From NCBI GenBank assembly GCA_013153235.1, contig JAADEU010000120.1, positions 1 through 25,992 on the forward strand: 25,992 nt of DNA, given 5' to 3'. Position 1 is the first letter of the stretch, and every line of letters begins with the position of its first letter. Source of the stretch: Aquificota bacterium. Its GTDB lineage: Bacteria; Aquificota; Aquificia; Aquificales; Hydrogenothermaceae. The notes under the pieces are model-generated. The model was given only the letters and a program-made list of their open reading frames with translations, was not told where the DNA came from and searched no databases. Position numbers and translations under genes: made by a program. Below, piece after piece: positions 14,430 through 23,649 of the stretch.

Positions 14430-17400
14430 ATGCAAAGAGCCTTTGAAAGAGACTCCTGCGGGGTAGGATTTATTGTAAATATCAAAGGGGAAAGAAGCCA
14501 CAGGCTTGTTGCAGATGCCCTCACATCCCTTGCAAACCTTGACCACAGAGGTGCTGTCAGTGCAGATGGTAAAACAGGAGACGGTGCAGGGATACTGACA
14601 CATATCCCCTACAGATTTTTTGAAAAGGAGCTTTCAAAGGAAGGAATAAAAATACCTGCCCCGGAAGATTTTGCGGTAGGGGTGTTCTTCTTTCCACAGG
14701 GAAAATCAGACCAGCTCAAACCCGAGATAGAAAAAACCATAAACGAAAAATTTAAATTCCTCGGTTGGCGTAAGGTTCCCATAGTTGAAGAGGAACTCGG
14801 GGAAATCGCAAAATCCAATATGCCTGAGATATGGCAGGGATTTTTATCAAAAGAGGGTGTCCAGACGGAGAACTTTGAGAGGGACCTTTTCCTCCTCAGG
14901 AAGAAACTTGAAAAACTATCCCTTAAAGAAGGTTTTGAGGATTTTTATATACCTTCCCTTTCAAGCAGAATTATCGTTTACAAGGGAATGGTAACAGCCC
15001 CAAGACTGAAGTACTTTTACCCTGACCTTCAGGATGAGGCGTACGAAAGTGGTCTTGCACTGTTCCACCAGAGATTTTCAACAAACACATTCCCACAGTG
15101 GAAACTGGCACAGCCATTCAGGATGCTTGCCCATAACGGTGAGATAAACACAATTTCTGCAAACAGAAACTGGATAAATGCAAAGGCTGAGGATGTCAGG
15201 GAAATATGGGGAGAACTTGCAGAGGACATACTGCCTATAGTCAGATACGACGACTCAGACTCAGCCTCCCTTGATAATGCACTTGAGTTTCTGGTGATGT
15301 CAGGGAAAGACCCTATGGTTGCCATAAATGCCCTGATACCGAGGGCATGGGAAAATGACGACAGACTTTCCCCAACAGAAAAGGCATTTTATGAATATTT
15401 CTCCTGTATATTTGAGGCATGGGACGGTCCTGCTGCTATAGCCTTCACAGACGGTCAGGTTGTAATAGGAAAGCTGGACAGAAACGGTCTGAGACCTGCA
15501 AGGTTCGTTATTACGGAAGATACAGTGATAATGGCATCTGAGGTCGGTACAGTTGATATACCTGAAGAGAAAATACTAAAAAAAGGAAGACTCGGTCCAG
15601 GGGATAAAATCGCAATAGATACAAGGGAAGGAAAGGTTTATTTCTCCAAAGAGGTTATACATAAAGTTGCCGAAGGACAGCCTTACCTCCAGTGGGTTGA
15701 GGAAAATCTCAAGGAGTTTGTTCCTGTAAAGGACTATCCTGAAGTTCAGCCAAAGGATATAACAAGGGAGCTTGTTGTATTTGGGTACAGCAAAGACCAG
15801 ATAAATATGCTGATAAAGCCTATGGCCGAGAAAGGGGCAGACCCTGTTTACTCAATGGGTAACGACACTCCCCTGTCTGTCTTGTCAAAAAAACCAAAAC
15901 TCCTCCCCACTTACTTCAAGCAGAGATTTGCACAGGTAACAAACCCACCTATTGACCCTATCAGGGAAAAGAAGGTAATGTCCCTTAATACCTACGTTGG
16001 TAAAAAGGAAAACTTCCTGACAGAAACCCCTGAACACGCAAAACAGCTCCTCTTTAGCACACCTGTTATTTTTGATAACGAGATGGAGGAGCTTATAAAA
16101 CTTTACGAAGGAAAAGTTGAGATTATCCCTGCCATATTCCCTCCATACGATGATGCCCTTGAGCCTGCCCTTGAGGACATATGCAGGAGGGTTGAGGATG
16201 CGGTTGACAGTGGAAAAGAACTGATAGTCCTTACAGACAGGGATGTTTCCATAGAAGGGGCACCGATACCGATAGGACTGGCTGTTGCCGCCGTAAACAG
16301 CTATATGGGTAGAAAAGGAAAAAGGAGCAAATTCTCCCTCATAGCAGATACCGCCGAGGTGAGGGATACCCACTCATTTGCCTTCCTCATTGGATACGGA
16401 GCCACACTGGTAAATCCATATATGGTTGTCCAGATTATCAGAAATCTGGTTGAGGAAGACAAAAAGTTCAATCTCACATTTGAGGAGGCGCTGGATAACT
16501 ACAGAAAAGCTGTAAATGAGGGTCTTCTCAAGATAATGTCCAAGATGGGCATTGCCACCATTAAGAGTTACAGGGGTTCAGGGCTGTTTGAGGCACTGGG
16601 TATAGGAAAGGAAGTTATAGATAAATACTTCCCCGGCACACCTTCACAGCTTGGAGGTATAGGGGTTAGACAGATAGCACAGGAGACCCTGATTAGATTT
16701 AATGAAGCCTACGCCTCAGAAAAGGTTGAGGTTCCAACAGGTGGAGAGTTCAGACACAGAAGGGACGGTGAGTTCCACTCATGGAACCCAAATGCCGTCA
16801 GGGACCTCCACAGGGCTGTAAGGGGCGAAAGCTGGGAGGAATACCTGAAATTCACAGAGGATACATGGAAGGAAAAACCGATTACCATAAGGGACCTGTT
16901 TGAGATACAGTCAGACAGACCCCCAATTCCTATAGAAGAGGTTGAGCCTGCTGAGGAAATAGTCAAAAGGTTTGTAGGGGCTGCCATGTCAATAGGAGCC
17001 CTTTCCAAAGAAGCTCACGAGACAATTGCAGAAGCAATGAACAGGGTCGGAGCAAAATCAAATTCCGGTGAAGGTGGTGAAGACCCTGCAAGATACGGAA
17101 CGATTAAAAACTCAAAGATAAAACAGGTTGCATCAGGTAGATTTGGTGTAACACCTGAATACCTGAACTCGGCAGAAGAAATAGAAATCAAAATCGCCCA
17201 GGGGGCAAAGCCTGGGGAAGGTGGTCAGCTCCCAGGTAAGAAGGTCAATGCCTACATTGCATTCCTCAGAAGGGCAAAACCAGGAACGACGCTGATTTCT
17301 CCACCACCACACCACGACATTTACTCCATTGAGGACCTTGCCCAGCTGATTTACGACCTGAAGATGATAAATCCAAACGCAAAGGTTATTGTAAAGCTCG

Positions 17401-18833
17401 TTTCTGAGACAGGTATCGGAACCATTGCGTCAGGTGTTGCCAAAGCATTTGCAGATATCATCCATATATCCGGACATGACGGAGGAACAGGAGCTTCACC
17501 TCTGGTCTCAATAAAACATGCAGGTACTGCCTGGGAACTTGGTCTGTCAGAGGTGCAGAGGGTTCTGATAGATAACGACCTCAGAGGAAGGGTAAGACTG
17601 AGGGTTGACGGACAGATTAAGACAGGAAGGGATGTGATTGTCGGAGCTCTCCTGGGGGCTGAAGAGTTTGGACTTGGAACATCACTGATGGTGGCTGAAG
17701 GCTGTGTAATGGCGAGACAGTGCCACCTCAACACCTGTCCGGTAGGTGTTGCCACCCAGGATGAAAGACTCAGGGAAAAATTCCCCGGACAGCCTGAGCA
17801 TGTAATCAGGTATCTGATGTTCCTTGCCCAGGATGTTAGAAGATGGCTTGCCGACCTTGGATACAGACATCTGGATGATATTATCGGAAGGGTTGACCTT
17901 ATAAAGCCAAAAATCCCTTCAGACCACTACAAGGCAAAATTCGTTGATATCGGGTACATTATAGAAAAACCTGACATGTCCAAACCTATCAGATGCATAC
18001 AGGACAGAAACGACCCACCTAAAAAGCCATTCGATGAGGAGATACTGAAGGATATCCTTCCGTACATTGAGAAACAGGAGAACTACGCAGGCTTTTATGT
18101 GATTAGAAATACATACAGGTCGGTAGGGGCCAGAATTGCCCACGAAATCGTAAAAAGATACGGGGATAAAGGTCTCAGACTGTCAAAGATAGAGCTTAAT
18201 CTCAGGGGTACAGGTGGTCAGTCATTTGGTGCGTTCTGTGTGCCAGGACTGAACCTGATACTGACAGGCGATGCAAACGACTATGTGGGAAAGGGTATGG
18301 CAGGTGGTCTGATTGTGATAAAACCGCCTAAAGAATTCAGGGGTAAGCCCCACGAAAACGTCATTATGGGTAATACCTGCCTGTACGGTGCCACAGGAGG
18401 TCAGCTGTTTGCGGCAGGGATTGCCGGAGAGAGGTTCGCAGTTAGAAACTCAGGTGCCGTTGCTGTGGTCGAAGGTGCCGGGGACCACTGCTGTGAATAC
18501 ATGACAAACGGAACTGTCATGGTTCTGGGTAAAACAGGTGTAAACTTCGGTGCAGGTATGACCGGTGGTGTTGCGTACGTTTACGACCCTGAAGGACAGA
18601 TGGAAAGGAATATAAACACATCCTACGTCTTTATAGATGAAATGGATGATGAGGATGTTGAGGAGATAAAAAGACTGCTTACAAAACATAAGGGCTACAC
18701 CGAAAGCCAGATTGCAACAAAAATTCTGGAAAACTTTGACGAGGAAATCAATAACTTTGTGAAAATATCACCTGTGGAAGTCAAAAAGCCTGCCCCTGAA
18801 ACAGACGAGGCAAAACCACAGGAGAAAAAATAA
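14430..18833 (+). CDS. gltB: Glutamate synthase large (alpha) subunit
   Basis: Glutamine-dependent glutamate synthase: takes the amide of glutamine and transfers it to 2-oxoglutarate. Domains in order: class II amidotransferase (nucleophile Cys10 in ERDSCGVGF, so about nine residues are expected to be removed), central domain, FMN-binding synthase domain (PPPHHDIYSIEDLAQLI; GRVRLRVDGQIKTGRDV), the 3Fe-4S cysteines Cys1092, Cys1098 and Cys1103 in CVMARQCHLNTC, and the GXGXG barrel (TGGQSFGAFCVPG; GKGMAGGLIVI). 1467 residues is normal. AAGGAG at 14416-14421 is 8 bases from ATG 14430 and only 2 from TTG 14424. The partner gltD is not in the window. The last ~20 residues are a Pro/Lys/Glu-rich tail. 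A possible operator overlaps its promoter. Confidence 0.98.
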   Translation: MQRAFERDSCGVGFIVNIKGERSHRLVADALTSLANLDHRGAVSADGKTGDGAGILTHIPYRFFEKELSKEGIKIPAPEDFAVGVFFFPQGKSDQLKPEIEKTINEKFKFLGWRKVPIVEEELGEIAKSNMPEIWQGFLSKEGVQTENFERDLFLLRKKLEKLSLKEGFEDFYIPSLSSRIIVYKGMVTAPRLKYFYPDLQDEAYESGLALFHQRFSTNTFPQWKLAQPFRMLAHNGEINTISANRNWINAKAEDVREIWGELAEDILPIVRYDDSDSASLDNALEFLVMSGKDPMVAINALIPRAWENDDRLSPTEKAFYEYFSCIFEAWDGPAAIAFTDGQVVIGKLDRNGLRPARFVITEDTVIMASEVGTVDIPEEKILKKGRLGPGDKIAIDTREGKVYFSKEVIHKVAEGQPYLQWVEENLKEFVPVKDYPEVQPKDITRELVVFGYSKDQINMLIKPMAEKGADPVYSMGNDTPLSVLSKKPKLLPTYFKQRFAQVTNPPIDPIREKKVMSLNTYVGKKENFLTETPEHAKQLLFSTPVIFDNEMEELIKLYEGKVEIIPAIFPPYDDALEPALEDICRRVEDAVDSGKELIVLTDRDVSIEGAPIPIGLAVAAVNSYMGRKGKRSKFSLIADTAEVRDTHSFAFLIGYGATLVNPYMVVQIIRNLVEEDKKFNLTFEEALDNYRKAVNEGLLKIMSKMGIATIKSYRGSGLFEALGIGKEVIDKYFPGTPSQLGGIGVRQIAQETLIRFNEAYASEKVEVPTGGEFRHRRDGEFHSWNPNAVRDLHRAVRGESWEEYLKFTEDTWKEKPITIRDLFEIQSDRPPIPIEEVEPAEEIVKRFVGAAMSIGALSKEAHETIAEAMNRVGAKSNSGEGGEDPARYGTIKNSKIKQVASGRFGVTPEYLNSAEEIEIKIAQGAKPGEGGQLPGKKVNAYIAFLRRAKPGTTLISPPPHHDIYSIEDLAQLIYDLKMINPNAKVIVKLVSETGIGTIASGVAKAFADIIHISGHDGGTGASPLVSIKHAGTAWELGLSEVQRVLIDNDLRGRVRLRVDGQIKTGRDVIVGALLGAEEFGLGTSLMVAEGCVMARQCHLNTCPVGVATQDERLREKFPGQPEHVIRYLMFLAQDVRRWLADLGYRHLDDIIGRVDLIKPKIPSDHYKAKFVDIGYIIEKPDMSKPIRCIQDRNDPPKKPFDEEILKDILPYIEKQENYAGFYVIRNTYRSVGARIAHEIVKRYGDKGLRLSKIELNLRGTGGQSFGAFCVPGLNLILTGDANDYVGKGMAGGLIVIKPPKEFRGKPHENVIMGNTCLYGATGGQLFAAGIAGERFAVRNSGAVAVVEGAGDHCCEYMTNGTVMVLGKTGVNFGAGMTGGVAYVYDPEGQMERNINTSYVFIDEMDDEDVEEIKRLLTKHKGYTESQIATKILENFDEEINNFVKISPVEVKKPAPETDEAKPQEKK

Positions 18834-18839
18834 AGCCAC

Positions 18840-18862
18840 GGTCCCTTTTAAAAGGGGCCTTT
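18840..18862 (+). terminator. Hairpin after gltB
   Basis: GGTCCCTTTT at 18840-18849 pairs with AAAAGGGGCC at 18850-18859 (one T-G wobble), giving about eight pairs with the central TTAA as loop. Only TTT follows directly, then TTCCC-type pyrimidines, so it is a moderate intrinsic terminator. It starts 6 bases after the gltB stop and separates gltB from the purE operon. The stretch from 18863 to 18935 is AT-rich, with TAAAAT at 18896-18901 as a possible -10 for purE but no clear -35. Confidence 0.55.
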
Positions 18863-18946
18863 CCCTATTTCCCATTTTCTTCACACCATATCTGATAAAA
18901 TAATTTTTTGCATCTATATGAAAACAACAGACTGAAAGGAGGTAAT

Positions 18947-19447
18947 ATGAAAAGGGTTGCTGTTTTTATGGGAAGTAAATCTGACCTTGAGCTTATGGAA
19001 AGCTGTTTTGAAACACTGAAAAAATTTGATATCCCATTTGATGTTTACATACTGTCGGCCCACAGAACCCCTGAAGAGGTTTCACAGGTATGTAAAACTG
19101 CAGAGGAAAAATACGGGGTTATTATAGCAGCGGCTGGATTTGCTGCCCACCTTGCAGGAACTATAGCCGGTAAAGTTTCCATTCCTGTAATTGGAATTCC
19201 TGTGGATAACTCCTCATTTAAGGGGCTTGACTCACTTCTGTCCACCGTTATGATGCCTCCAGGTGTTCCGGTTGCCACGGTAACAACTGGTAAGGCAGGA
19301 GCGGTAAATGCAGCTGTTCTGGCTGCCCAGATACTTGGTGTTGCGTACCCTGAAGTAAGGGAGAAGCTCCACCAGTATAAAGAGGAAATGAGGCAGAAGG
19401 TCCTGAAAGCAAACGAAGAGGCAAAGAAATACAGCTATGAGGCTTAA
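18947..19447 (+). CDS. purE: 5-(carboxyamino)imidazole ribonucleotide mutase
   Basis: Class I PurE, which converts N5-carboxyaminoimidazole ribonucleotide to the C4-carboxylated isomer in purine synthesis. The N-terminal motif MGSKSDLELM (Ser10, Asp13), SAHRTPE (His39) and GFAAHLAGTIAG are the family's active-site elements. AAAGGAGGT at 18936-18943 fixes ATG 18947 and gives 166 residues; an upstream in-frame TTG at 18908 would add 13 unconserved residues. The partner purK is not in the window. The following nuclease gene starts inside the last codons (11-base overlap), so a common transcript is likely. Confidence 0.96.
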   Translation: MKRVAVFMGSKSDLELMESCFETLKKFDIPFDVYILSAHRTPEEVSQVCKTAEEKYGVIIAAAGFAAHLAGTIAGKVSIPVIGIPVDNSSFKGLDSLLSTVMMPPGVPVATVTTGKAGAVNAAVLAAQILGVAYPEVREKLHQYKEEMRQKVLKANEEAKKYSYEA

Positions 19448-20018
19448 AGCTCTTTTTCTGGTACTGGCTTTTTTAATCTCCGTTCCTGTATCTGGAGGTG
19501 AGAGATGGAAACCTCCACGGGACTTTGTTAAAGCCAAGGTTATCAGGGTTGTGGACGGGGATACAATAGTCGTTTCTATCCCCAGAACAACATTTAACAA
19601 TAGAAAAACACTGAAAAATCTGAAATTTACGGTCAGGCTTATAGGTATAGACACCCCTGAAAGCAAACTGAACAGAAGGGCGAAGCTCCAGTCAAGGGAA
19701 TCCCACAGGGATATACAGACTATAATTCAGCTGGGTAAGGAGGCCAAAAAATATACAGAAAGTCTGCTTATAACAGGCAAAAAAGGGAGGAAAAAATACT
19801 ACAGAACCGTTTTCCTTGAGTTTGATATTCAGCCACAGGACAGATACGGCAGACTTCTGGCATACGTCTGGCTTCCAGATGGCAGGATGCTGAATAAAGA
19901 AATCATATGCGGGGGATACGCATATCCCCTTACAATCCCACCAAATGTTAAGTATGAAAAAGAGTTTCTCAGATGCTTCCGAAAGGCAAGAGAAGAAAGG
20001 CGTGGACTGTGGAGGTAA
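19437..20018 (+). CDS. Secreted thermonuclease-family (SNase) protein
   Basis: 193 residues. Residues 1-20 form a signal peptide (MRLK then a hydrophobic core, ending VPVSGGE), so export is expected. The SNase fold follows with the calcium and catalytic residues of staphylococcal nuclease: Asp42 in VVDGDT, Arg67 and Asp72 and Glu75 in RLIGIDTPES, and an Arg in QDRYGRLLAYVW. All key residues are present, so a calcium-dependent nuclease acting outside the cytoplasm is likely. The start ATG 19437 lies inside purE and has only a weak binding site (GAGG far upstream), consistent with translational coupling. The next gene is signal peptidase I. Confidence 0.92.
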   Translation: MRLKALFLVLAFLISVPVSGGERWKPPRDFVKAKVIRVVDGDTIVVSIPRTTFNNRKTLKNLKFTVRLIGIDTPESKLNRRAKLQSRESHRDIQTIIQLGKEAKKYTESLLITGKKGRKKYYRTVFLEFDIQPQDRYGRLLAYVWLPDGRMLNKEIICGGYAYPLTIPPNVKYEKEFLRCFRKAREERRGLWR

Positions 20019-20027
20019 GCAGGATAG

Positions 20028-20729
20028 ATGGCTAAAGAGAAAAAAACAGCCCTTGATATTGTAAAAACAATACTTTTTATTGTTGTGGTTGTCTCCTTTA
20101 TAAGAATATTTTTTGCACAGGCATTTAACATTCCTTCAGGCTCCATGAAGCCCACCCTTCTGGTTGGTGATTTTATACTTGTAAACAAACTGGTTTACGG
20201 TGACTGGAGTGTCGGGATACCATTCACCGGAATTGATTTTTATGCCTACAAAAACAGACTGGCAAAACCAGACAGGGGAGATGTCATAGTTTTCAAGTAT
20301 CCTGAAAACCCGAAAATAGATTTTATAAAAAGAATTATAGGACTGCCTGGGGACATTGTGGAAGTTAAGGACGATATTGTTTATCTCAACGGAAAACCAC
20401 TCAAAAGGGTTAAAGACGGTTATTTTATGGAAAAAAATGCAAGGGCAACAAAATATATAGAAACCATACCCAGAAAATACAACGGAAAAACCCATAGCTA
20501 TTCAGTCATAGAGATTTTTGACGGTGAGGGAAAGGACTTTGGACCTGTTGAGGTTCCTGAAGGTTATTATTTTGTGCTGGGGGATAATAGGGATAACAGC
20601 AGGGATAGCAGGTACTGGGGATTCGTACCGGATGATTACATTATAGGACAGGCATTTGTGATTTACTTCTCCATAGACAACCAGTCGCCAGGAATTAGAT
20701 TTAATAGAATAGGAAAAGTTATACAGTAA
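20028..20729 (+). CDS. lepB: Signal peptidase I
   Basis: Membrane-bound Ser/Lys protease that removes signal peptides from exported proteins. One N-terminal transmembrane helix (about residues 10-30) is followed by the catalytic Ser39 in IPSGSMKPTL, the general base Lys101 in FIKRIIGLPGD, and box E GDNRDNSRDSRYWGFVP. 233 residues is typical for a thermophile; E. coli LepB is longer because of a second transmembrane segment and insertions. ATG 20028 is preceded by an AGGA four bases upstream. It lies 9 bases after the thermonuclease gene and 14 bases before pyrC. Confidence 0.97.
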   Translation: MAKEKKTALDIVKTILFIVVVVSFIRIFFAQAFNIPSGSMKPTLLVGDFILVNKLVYGDWSVGIPFTGIDFYAYKNRLAKPDRGDVIVFKYPENPKIDFIKRIIGLPGDIVEVKDDIVYLNGKPLKRVKDGYFMEKNARATKYIETIPRKYNGKTHSYSVIEIFDGEGKDFGPVEVPEGYYFVLGDNRDNSRDSRYWGFVPDDYIIGQAFVIYFSIDNQSPGIRFNRIGKVIQ

Positions 20730-20743
20730 TAAGGAGGTTGGCC

Positions 20744-22021
20744 TTGAGCCTGATAGTCATAAAGAACGGCCATCTGATTGACCCCCAGACAGGTCTCAAC
20801 GGAAAAAGGGATATACTTATAGATAAAGGAAGAATCGTTAAAATCGCCGAGAGCATCAGCCCACCACCGGGGGCAGAGGCCATTGATGTAGAAGGGTGTG
20901 TTGTATGCCCTTCTTTTACTGATATCCATGTCCATTTCAGGGACCCTGGACAGACCTACAAGGAGGATATATTCACAGGAAGTAGAGCCGCAGTGGCCGG
21001 GGGCTATACAACGGTTGTATGTATGCCCAATACATTACCTGCTATTGATGAGCCTTCCCTTGTTAGATACGTGATTGAGAAAGGTGAAGAGGCAGGGCTG
21101 TGCAGGGTTCTTCCTGCTGCAGCTGTAACAAAGGGAAGAAAAGGAAAAGAGCTTACAGAGATGTCTCTTCTTAAAGATGCTGGAGCCGTTTATTTTACAG
21201 ATGATGGGGCACCTGTTATGGATGCCCACATTATGAGAAAGGCTATGGAGTTTGCAGGTTCAATAGGTAGCTTTGTTGCAGACCACTGTGAGGACCTGTC
21301 CCTCTCTTCAGATGGTGTTGCCCACGAGGGTGAGATAGCAGCTGCACTGGGACTTCCACCACTTCCACCTGAAGCTGAGGATACGATGATTGCAAGGGAT
21401 TGTGTCCTTTCAATGCACACAGGTATGCCTGTTCATATATGCCACCTTTCCACAAAGGTTGGTGTTGAAATCATTACATGGGCAAAAGCCATGGGGGCAA
21501 AAGTTTCTGCAGAGGTGACCCCCCACCACCTCTACCTGACAGACGAGGAATGGCTGGATTTTGATTGTAAGGCAAAGGTATCACCACCTCTGAGGGAGCA
21601 TGAGGACATAGAGGCTCTCAGGTGGGCCCTTGCATCTGGAATCATTGATATTGTGGCAACAGACCATGCCCCCCATGCCCATCAGGAGAAAATGGCAGAA
21701 CACCAGCACTGTCCTCCTGGAATGATTGGTCTTCAGTTTGCACTTCCTATCGTTCTGGAACTTGTCAGGAAAGATTACTTTGACCTTCCAAGGCTTGTTG
21801 AAGTGATGTCCATAAATCCTGCCAGAAAAATCGGACTGAATCCGCCGAAAATAAAAGAGGGAGAAACGGCGGAGTTTACGATTTTTGACCCAACTGAAAG
21901 CTGGGAGGTAAACGAGGAAACCATACTCTCAAAAAGTAAAAACACTCCCCTGCTGGGTAGAAAACTAATCGGGAAGGTTAAGTACACCTTCTACGGCGGT
22001 AAAATCGTTTACAGGGATTAG
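20744..22021 (+). CDS. pyrC: Dihydroorotase, class I
   Basis: Zinc amidohydrolase that cyclises N-carbamoyl-aspartate to dihydroorotate in pyrimidine synthesis. Motifs: HVHFRDPG (His62, His64), GGYTTVVCMPNT, DHCED (His181, Cys182), MPVHICHLST and the catalytic ATDHAPH (Asp307). Both the numbering and the His-Cys pair agree with the Aquifex aeolicus enzyme, which from memory has Cys181 on the zinc and needs PyrB to be active. PyrB is not in the window. TTG 20744 is preferred: AAGGAGG at 20731-20737 is 6 bases from it and touches the alternative TTG 20738. It ends 2 bases before the DUF59 gene. 425 residues, full length. Confidence 0.96.
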   Translation: MSLIVIKNGHLIDPQTGLNGKRDILIDKGRIVKIAESISPPPGAEAIDVEGCVVCPSFTDIHVHFRDPGQTYKEDIFTGSRAAVAGGYTTVVCMPNTLPAIDEPSLVRYVIEKGEEAGLCRVLPAAAVTKGRKGKELTEMSLLKDAGAVYFTDDGAPVMDAHIMRKAMEFAGSIGSFVADHCEDLSLSSDGVAHEGEIAAALGLPPLPPEAEDTMIARDCVLSMHTGMPVHICHLSTKVGVEIITWAKAMGAKVSAEVTPHHLYLTDEEWLDFDCKAKVSPPLREHEDIEALRWALASGIIDIVATDHAPHAHQEKMAEHQHCPPGMIGLQFALPIVLELVRKDYFDLPRLVEVMSINPARKIGLNPPKIKEGETAEFTIFDPTESWEVNEETILSKSKNTPLLGRKLIGKVKYTFYGGKIVYRD

Positions 22022-22023
22022 TT

Positions 22024-22335
22024 ATGACGGAGATAGATGTTATAAATGCATTAAAAGAGGTTTATGACCCGGAGATTCCACTGAATATTGTTGACCTGGG
22101 GCTTGTAAGAAATATAGAGATAAAGGATAACAACCTTACAGTCATAATGACCCTTACTACCCCCCAGTGTCCCCTTGAAAAATACATACTGAGGACGGTT
22201 ATCAAAACACTCCACAGGCACTTTCCGGATGTTGGGGAGATATCCGTAAAACTTGACTTCAGTGAGCCCTGGAACACAGGTAAAATATCAACCGAAGGGC
22301 TTGAAAAACTCAGGGAGCTGGGCTGGAACATCTAA
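22024..22335 (+). CDS. MIP18/DUF59-family iron-sulfur cluster assembly factor
   Basis: 103-residue protein of the SufT/PaaD/MIP18 family, which helps mature Fe-S proteins. The signature VYDPEIPLNIVDLGLV (residues 13-28) and MTLTTPQCP with Cys49 are diagnostic. It lacks the ATPase domain of Mrp/ApbC proteins, so it is the stand-alone type. ATG 22024 is two bases after pyrC, with only a weak AGGG upstream, which suggests translation coupled to pyrC. The last 48 bases overlap the convergent kinase-like gene. Fe-S enzymes in the window include GltB and the radical SAM protein, but a link is not shown. Confidence 0.9.
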   Translation: MTEIDVINALKEVYDPEIPLNIVDLGLVRNIEIKDNNLTVIMTLTTPQCPLEKYILRTVIKTLHRHFPDVGEISVKLDFSEPWNTGKISTEGLEKLRELGWNI

Positions 22336-22911
22336 TAGCGTCAGGATAAAGCCCAGGATAACAGGCAGGAGAAAGTTGTCATCTAAATACCACCTTTTCC
22401 ACGAGGAGAGGTTTTCTATAACACCTGCCATTGTAGAAACAATAACAGCCCATTTCAGCTCCATAAAGGGCAGTAAAAAAACCGTGTTAAATAATATCCC
22501 CCCAAGGGTTCCTTCAATTGATTTTCCCGTAGGTAATCTGTGCCTGCCAAAAAGCAGTCCAAAAATAGTTGCAAATCCGTCGTAAACGGCGGTTGTAATA
22601 ATACATACTAGGAGAACCTCCTCACTGAAAAAGATAGATGCAAGGAACATCCCCCCTGCCAGGGCAAATGCCTGATTTCCTGGAAGCACCTTCAGATTTT
22701 CCTCTCTCTCAAGCTTCTGTATTGCATACCAGAACGGAGCGGTCCATCGGTTTTTTACCCCCAGATATGCCACTGGGAAAAGAACTACCAGCATAACGGC
22801 TGATATTCCGGCAACCCCCCATTTCCCAAAAATAAAAAGGGGTATAAGAAGCAAAAGGGTGGCAGCGATGTGGAACAGTTTTCTGGGTATTTCTACCCTT
22901 AAATTTCTCAT
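22288..22911 (-). CDS. Polyprenol/diacylglycerol-type kinase, dolichol kinase/SEC59 family
   Basis: 207-residue multi-pass membrane protein with about six hydrophobic helices. The N-terminus EIPRKLFHI and the later stretch DGFATIFGLLFGRH, then PTGKSIEGTLGG, are the CTP-dependent lipid kinase signature shared by dolichol kinase, phytol/farnesol kinase and archaeal-type homologues. The substrate (a polyprenol, phytol or diacylglycerol) cannot be decided. It is transcribed opposite to its neighbours. The start region faces rpe across a 59-base divergent gap, and the 3' end overlaps the DUF59 gene by 48 bases, so its last 15 codons read antisense to it. Confidence 0.88.
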   Translation of the reverse strand: MRNLRVEIPRKLFHIAATLLLLIPLFIFGKWGVAGISAVMLVVLFPVAYLGVKNRWTAPFWYAIQKLEREENLKVLPGNQAFALAGGMFLASIFFSEEVLLVCIITTAVYDGFATIFGLLFGRHRLPTGKSIEGTLGGILFNTVFLLPFMELKWAVIVSTMAGVIENLSSWKRWYLDDNFLLPVILGFILTLLDVPAQLPEFFKPFG

Positions 22912-22970
22912 ATTCCTTCCCCTTTTTGTATGCTAATATTTTAATCTAAATCTGTTAACGGAGGTCTGTG

Positions 22971-23648
22971 GTGGAAGATATCAAGCTGATTGCCCCATCA
23001 ATACTGTCGGCTGACTTCTCAAAACTCGGTGAGGAGATAAAGGCCGTTGAGGAAGGGGGTGCAGATATAATTCACCTTGATATAATGGACGGTAGATACG
23101 TACCCAATATAACAATAGGAATACCTGTTGTTGAAAGCCTCAGAGCAGTAACGGACCTGCCGTTTGATGCCCATCTGATGATTGTTGAGCCAGAAAGGTA
23201 CGTCCCTGATTTCATAAAAGCAGGGTGCAACATGATTTCATTCCATATGGACGCATGCATACATTCCCACAGACTTGTTGATTACATAAAATCCCAGGGG
23301 GTTAAAGCCGGTGTGGTCCTAAACCCTGCAACCCCCGTTAATACTCTGGAAGAAATCATACACTTTGTTGATTATGTTCTTGTCATGTCTGTTAACCCTG
23401 GATTTGGGGGACAGAAATTCATACCCCAGACACTTGAAAAAGTAAAAAAATTAAAAATATTGATGGAAGAAACAGGGAGGACAGACCTGCTGATAGAGAT
23501 TGATGGTGGTATTAAAGAAAGCAATATCGCAGAAGTATCGGCAGCAGGTGTTAATATCTTTGTTGCAGGAAGTTCTGTATTCAGGGCAGACAGTCCTGCC
23601 GACGCTGTCAGAAGACTGAAGCAAAAAGCCAGATTTGTAGAGGTGTAA
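22971..23648 (+). CDS. rpe: Ribulose-phosphate 3-epimerase
   Basis: TIM-barrel enzyme interconverting ribulose-5-phosphate and xylulose-5-phosphate (pentose phosphate and related carbon routes). Family motifs: IAPSILSADFSKLG, HLDIMDGRYVPN (His35, Asp37), FDAHLM (His68), MSVNPGFGGQKF and IDGGIKESN (Asp178). GGAGG at 22960-22964 is 6 bases from GTG 22971 and 3 from GTG 22968, so 22971 is preferred (225 residues). The upstream 59-base gap is shared with the divergent kinase; TGCTAATAT at 22931-22939 could be an extended -10 but this is weak. The def gene starts one base after its stop. Confidence 0.97.
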   Translation: MEDIKLIAPSILSADFSKLGEEIKAVEEGGADIIHLDIMDGRYVPNITIGIPVVESLRAVTDLPFDAHLMIVEPERYVPDFIKAGCNMISFHMDACIHSHRLVDYIKSQGVKAGVVLNPATPVNTLEEIIHFVDYVLVMSVNPGFGGQKFIPQTLEKVKKLKILMEETGRTDLLIEIDGGIKESNIAEVSAAGVNIFVAGSSVFRADSPADAVRRLKQKARFVEV

Positions 23649-23649
23649 G

